From Pseudoduganella namucuonensis (GTDB taxonomy: Bacteria > Pseudomonadota > Gammaproteobacteria > Burkholderiales > Burkholderiaceae_D), in NCBI RefSeq assembly GCF_900116645.1, contig NZ_FPBO01000010.1, positions 62,001-126,000 on the forward strand: a DNA stretch of 64,000 bases, in the 5' to 3' direction. The notes beneath the pieces were generated by a model that was given only the letters and a program-made list of their open reading frames with translations, did not search any database and was not told the DNA's origin. Positions 61,651 through 64,000 of the stretch are shown in pieces; the stretch's first letter is position 1, and each line of letters starts with the position of its first letter. The position numbers and the translations under genes are program-made.

Positions 61651-61663
61651 GGGGTCTGACCCC
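61651..61663. repeat. GGGGTC-T-GACCCC palindromic core with degenerate arms
   Basis: A perfect 6-bp core GGGGTC-T-GACCCC. Beside it, AAACGGCGTGAGCC (right) and GCGGCGTCAGC (left, 61632-61642) resemble the outer arms of the 55096 repeat but no longer pair well. It lies 67 bases before the convergent exonuclease stop. Confidence 0.5.
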
Positions 61664-61729
61664 CAAACGGCGTGAGCCGTAACGCGGCAGCGGCGTCGGT
61701 GGCGCGCGGGGACGGGATGGTCCGTGGGC

Positions 61730-62392
61730 TCAGGATTCGGTGGCGGGAACGGGGGCGGCGGGGCGGGGGCGGCGCGCCTTGGCGGGACGCTGCGGCGGCA
61801 GCACGTTGCCGGCCGCGATCCAGTGGCGGTACACCTTCAGCGCCACGTGGGCGTCGTCGGCCGCGTACAGGATCTGGCGCTCGCTCAGGCGCGAACTGGC
61901 CCAGTTGGTGGTGGAGATCTTTTTCGATTTCTGCAGCCGCTGGCCGAAGAACTTGGCCACCGCGCTTTTCGCGCCCAGGTCGTTGCGCTGCCCGCCGCGC
62001 AGCGCGACCGACAGGTCGACCACCCGTTGCGGCTCGATGCCCAGCTTGGCGCGCAGGCGCCGCACGTCGTCGGACAGCCCGAAGCCGACCTTCATCGTCA
62101 GCTCCGATTCGAGCACGGCCTTCAACGCCGGCAGCGCCGGCGAGGGCGCCGCGCCGATCTGGAACAGGTAGGCCAGCCGGTCGGTGGCCAGCTGGATCAG
62201 GTGCGGACCGTCCGAACTCTGCCCCTTGAGGAAGGTGGGCTTGGACTCGGTGTCGAAACCGATCACGTCGGCCGCCAGCAGCGCGGCCTGGGCCTCCTCC
62301 ACGTCGGCGGCGGTGCGCACCAGGCGGACGTCGGCCAGCGCGATGCCCAGGTAGGGCGGCAGTTGTGGCGCGTCGTCCGCGGCGGCTTCCAT
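61730..62392 (-). CDS. DEDD-type 3'-5' exonuclease (RNase D-like)
   Basis: 220 residues. Exonuclease motifs: I VIGFDTESKPTF (D47, E49), II FGLSDDVRRL, III YAADDAHVALKVY (YxxxD, DEDDy type). There is no HRDC domain, unlike RNase D (about 375), so it is a compact catalytic module with a basic Pro/Arg tail. Likely RNA or DNA 3'-end trimming. Its ATG overlaps the stop of the ProQ-like gene, so the pair is translated together. Confidence 0.88.
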   Translation of the reverse strand: MEAAADDAPQLPPYLGIALADVRLVRTAADVEEAQAALLAADVIGFDTESKPTFLKGQSSDGPHLIQLATDRLAYLFQIGAAPSPALPALKAVLESELTMKVGFGLSDDVRRLRAKLGIEPQRVVDLSVALRGGQRNDLGAKSAVAKFFGQRLQKSKKISTTNWASSRLSERQILYAADDAHVALKVYRHWIAAGNVLPPQRPAKARRPRPAAPVPATES

Positions 62393-62853
62393 CAGCCTTT
62401 TTTGGAGAACTTGGCGGTCAGCTGGTTCAGCTTGTCCTGGCGCACGCGGGCGGCCTCCTCGGCGGCGGCGGCCTCGCGTTCGGCCTTCTTGCGGTCGGCC
62501 TCCTTCTTCAGGCGCTCCTTGAGCACCTCCTTGGCGTGCTTGCGGTGCACGTCGGTGACCTCGGCGCCGGCCGTGCCGTCCAGGTCGTAGCGCACGGTGG
62601 CCTTTTCCATCACGCGCAGGTAGCGCTGCGAGCCGGTGTGGATGCCGAGCGCGGTGCGCATCAGCTTCTTGTCGATGCCGGGGATCTGCGCCATGATCTG
62701 CTTGTCGATGCCGATCGACAGCGGCAGGCAATCACGGAATGGGGGGAACTGTTGCTGCAACTGCTTCAACAGGGTGCGGGCGGTCAGCGCCGGCTCGGCC
62801 GGGGCGGCCTCGGCTGCCGGAGGCAGGGGGGTAAGGCTAGTGTTCATCGACAT
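62392..62853 (-). CDS. ProQ/FinO family RNA-binding protein
   Basis: 153 residues. FinO-like domain at about 25-110 (LLKQLQQQFPPFRDCLPLSIGIDKQIMAQIPGIDKKLMRTALGIHTGSQRYLRVM in parts), then a Lys/Glu/Ala-rich helical tail. Members bind structured sRNAs and mRNA 3' ends. Short like the Legionella/Neisseria minimal ProQ. Start uncertain: ATG 62853 or 62847, with no strong ribosome binding site. It heads a two-gene unit with the exonuclease. Confidence 0.9.
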   Translation of the reverse strand: MSMNTSLTPLPPAAEAAPAEPALTARTLLKQLQQQFPPFRDCLPLSIGIDKQIMAQIPGIDKKLMRTALGIHTGSQRYLRVMEKATVRYDLDGTAGAEVTDVHRKHAKEVLKERLKKEADRKKAEREAAAAEEAARVRQDKLNQLTAKFSKKG

Positions 62854-62971
62854 CACAGGTTAAGCAAACAGCCGCCAGCATATCATGGTGGCAGCGCGCC
62901 TGCATTGCTAAATCGGCCATCATGGCAGGCCGGCCATCAATTCAAGGCGTGCGTTCGCGCCCGAAAACGGA

Positions 62972-62977
62972 TATAAT
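62972..62977 (+). promoter_or_regulatory. -10 promoter element upstream of rpoD
   Basis: A perfect TATAAT within GGATATAATTATCG; the -35 region (about 62949-62954) has no good match. Transcription would start near 62984. Confidence 0.5.
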
Positions 62978-63061
62978 TATCGACTCGCCAAAAGCAGCAC
63001 GGCGGTCATCAGTCAACACAGGAAGTCTCCCGCCCTCCGATTTGCACTGATAAATATTGTC

Positions 63062-63084
63062 AGCCCGTCAATGCGGGCTTTTTT
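63062..63084 (+). terminator. Intrinsic terminator in the rpoD leader
   Basis: Stem AGCCCG/CGGGCT with 6-base loop, followed by a T6 run. It lies 104 bases before the rpoD start and about 80 bases after the candidate transcription start. Confidence 0.8.
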
Positions 63085-63188
63085 CATTCCGACGAGTTGT
63101 ACCGCCGCTGTCATGGCCCGCCGCCGGCCTGGTGGCATTGTTTACTTCGCGCCGCGACCTTCGGGTCCGTATTGAGAGATATTAAGTA

Positions 63189-64000
63189 ATGACGAAAACG
63201 CCGAAAACCCTCACGCTGTCCGCCAAAGCCCCACGCACCACCACGGCTCAACTGGCTGTACCTAAGACCACTTTATCTTATGTCATCGACAATGCGCAAG
63301 AGGCAGCCGGCAAAGTTACCGTTGTGAAGAAGACACGCTCGCGCCTGGCCGCCGCCGCGGCCGCCGATTCGCTGAGCGACAACGCGCAAGCCGAGGTGCT
63401 GGACCACGACGGGGCCGAGCTCGCCGTGCACATGGCCGAGGCCGCCAACGACGTGGCCGCCGAGGACGCGCCGGCCGCGAAGGCGCGCAAGACCGGCGCC
63501 GGCGCCGTCTCGCTGGCCGCGCCGGCCGGCCCGAAACCGGTGGTGAGCAAGGTGCGCGTGCCGCGCGCCAAGGCCGAGCCGGCGCCGGTGGTGGTGGTCC
63601 CGGGCGCCGCGCCCGCCGTCAGCCAGGTGACCGACGCCGCCACCTTGGCCAACATCGACACCTCCGGCTACCTGCTGCCGGGCGTGAAGGTGCCGGGCCG
63701 CCGCGGCCGCAAGCCGAGCGAATTCACGCCTGAAAACGACGAGGTGGCGGCGCTCAACGCCGTCGAGCGCGCCGAGCTGAAGGCCGTGTCCAAGGCCCGC
63801 GAACGCAAGGCCAAGGGCCTGGACGTGCTGGGCCTGGACAACAAGTCCTCCGCCGAGGAACTGGAAAAGCGCCGCCTGCAGATCAAGAACCTGATCAACA
63901 TGGGCAAGGACCGCGGCTTCCTGACCTACGCCGAGATCAACGACCAGCTGCCCGAGAACATCATCGATCCGGAGGCGATCGAGGGCATCATCGCCACCTT
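63189..64000 (+). CDS. rpoD: RNA polymerase sigma-70 factor RpoD (partial, N-terminal part)
   Basis: 270 residues are visible before the window ends. Residues about 218-270 match sigma region 1.1: LEKRRLQIKNLINMGKDRGFLTYAEINDQLPENIIDPEAIEGIIATF (in parts), diagnostic of primary sigma factors. The first 200 residues are a low-complexity Ala/Lys/Val extension with a PGRRGRKPSE AT-hook-like motif, longer than in E. coli (region 1.1 starts at about residue 1). Start at ATG 63189 (MTKTPKTLTLSAKAPRTTT) lacks a strong ribosome binding site. Directs housekeeping transcription. Confidence 0.93.
   Translation, partial: MTKTPKTLTLSAKAPRTTTAQLAVPKTTLSYVIDNAQEAAGKVTVVKKTRSRLAAAAAADSLSDNAQAEVLDHDGAELAVHMAEAANDVAAEDAPAAKARKTGAGAVSLAAPAGPKPVVSKVRVPRAKAEPAPVVVVPGAAPAVSQVTDAATLANIDTSGYLLPGVKVPGRRGRKPSEFTPENDEVAALNAVERAELKAVSKARERKAKGLDVLGLDNKSSAEELEKRRLQIKNLINMGKDRGFLTYAEINDQLPENIIDPEAIEGIIAT

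Larger units (their letters stand above)
62854..63188. other. 335-base intergenic region between proQ-like gene and rpoD
   Basis: It holds the divergent promoters of the ProQ-like gene and rpoD, a TATAAT box at 62972, a complete intrinsic terminator at 63062-63084, and a further GC-rich stretch before rpoD. No tRNA or open frame of note. A short transcript of about 100 bases from the TATAAT to the terminator is possible. Confidence 0.6.

Overview
The window is about 64 kb of high-GC bacterial DNA, densely coding on both strands, with no rRNA, tRNA, insertion sequence, prophage or CRISPR array that I can see. The gene set (phasin with an Ala/Lys-rich tail, many GGDEF/EAL/HD-domain proteins, KGG stress protein, YaeQ, a ProQ-family protein, and an rpoD whose product has a long Ala/Lys-rich N-terminus) suggests a betaproteobacterium, most likely Oxalobacteraceae (Massilia/Duganella/Janthinobacterium type). 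That placement is an inference from gene content, not a database match.

Layout. 0-6.6 kb: small envelope and stress genes (glycine-zipper lipoprotein, BON lipoprotein, DUF3309, AI-2E transporter, YihY/BrkB, OmpA, a collagen-like mini-lipoprotein, a winged-helix protein). Their three promoter regions share a 16-bp palindrome, TGTnCG-N4-CGnACA, in five copies. 6.7-7.6 kb: MtfA-type peptidase. 7.6-16.1 kb: a signalling island. A minus-strand operon with overlapping genes encodes a LOV-GGDEF-EAL-REC-PAS photoreceptor, a 107-residue unknown protein, an HDOD protein, a PAS histidine kinase, a REC/HD-GYP-like protein with a degenerate active site, and a stand-alone receiver. A second, paralogous kinase converges on it. 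16.2-20 kb: stress and housekeeping genes (glycine zipper, UspA tandem, DksA-like zinc finger) and an unknown lipoprotein pair. 20-25.2 kb: hydroxypyruvate isomerase, RhlE-type helicase, SuhB, TrmJ, and an unknown conserved protein. 25.3-28.4 kb: Tat-exported small subunit, GMC oxidoreductase and lipase-like hydrolase. 28.6-33.8 kb: a hybrid sensor pair, a kinase plus a 1215-residue REC-REC-GAF-PAS-GGDEF-EAL-REC protein. 33.8-36.6 kb: membrane-anchored tandem SagB-type nitroreductase and a periplasmic binding-like protein. 36.7-41.6 kb: lipid-storage neighbourhood (two-domain fatty acyl-CoA reductase, phasin, patatin-like phospholipase, TetR regulator).

41.6-50.6 kb: TPR protein, LOG-family hydrolase, YgjP-like peptidase, Cho nuclease, a modABC-modE molybdate operon with a candidate ModE box, KGG protein, medium-chain reductase, PurU and YaeQ. 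50.6-55.1 kb: M48 peptidase followed by a copper-type cluster (DUF2946, PCu(A)C, YcnI, TonB receptor). 55.2-62.9 kb: DUF2807 protein, an RlmI-like protein that lacks its methyltransferase half, a PilT/PilU-like ATPase, two multihaem cytochromes c, a MocR regulator, and an overlapping DEDD exonuclease/ProQ pair. The window ends inside rpoD.

Two families of short palindromic repeats lie between genes: CCCAGGGCTATTT hairpins (20.96, 21.07 and 42.96 kb) and GGGGTC/GACCCC hairpins (0.17, 55.1, 57.95, 61.57 and 61.65 kb). The most interesting parts are the light-sensor c-di-GMP operon, the shared envelope-stress operator, and the membrane-fused double nitroreductase.
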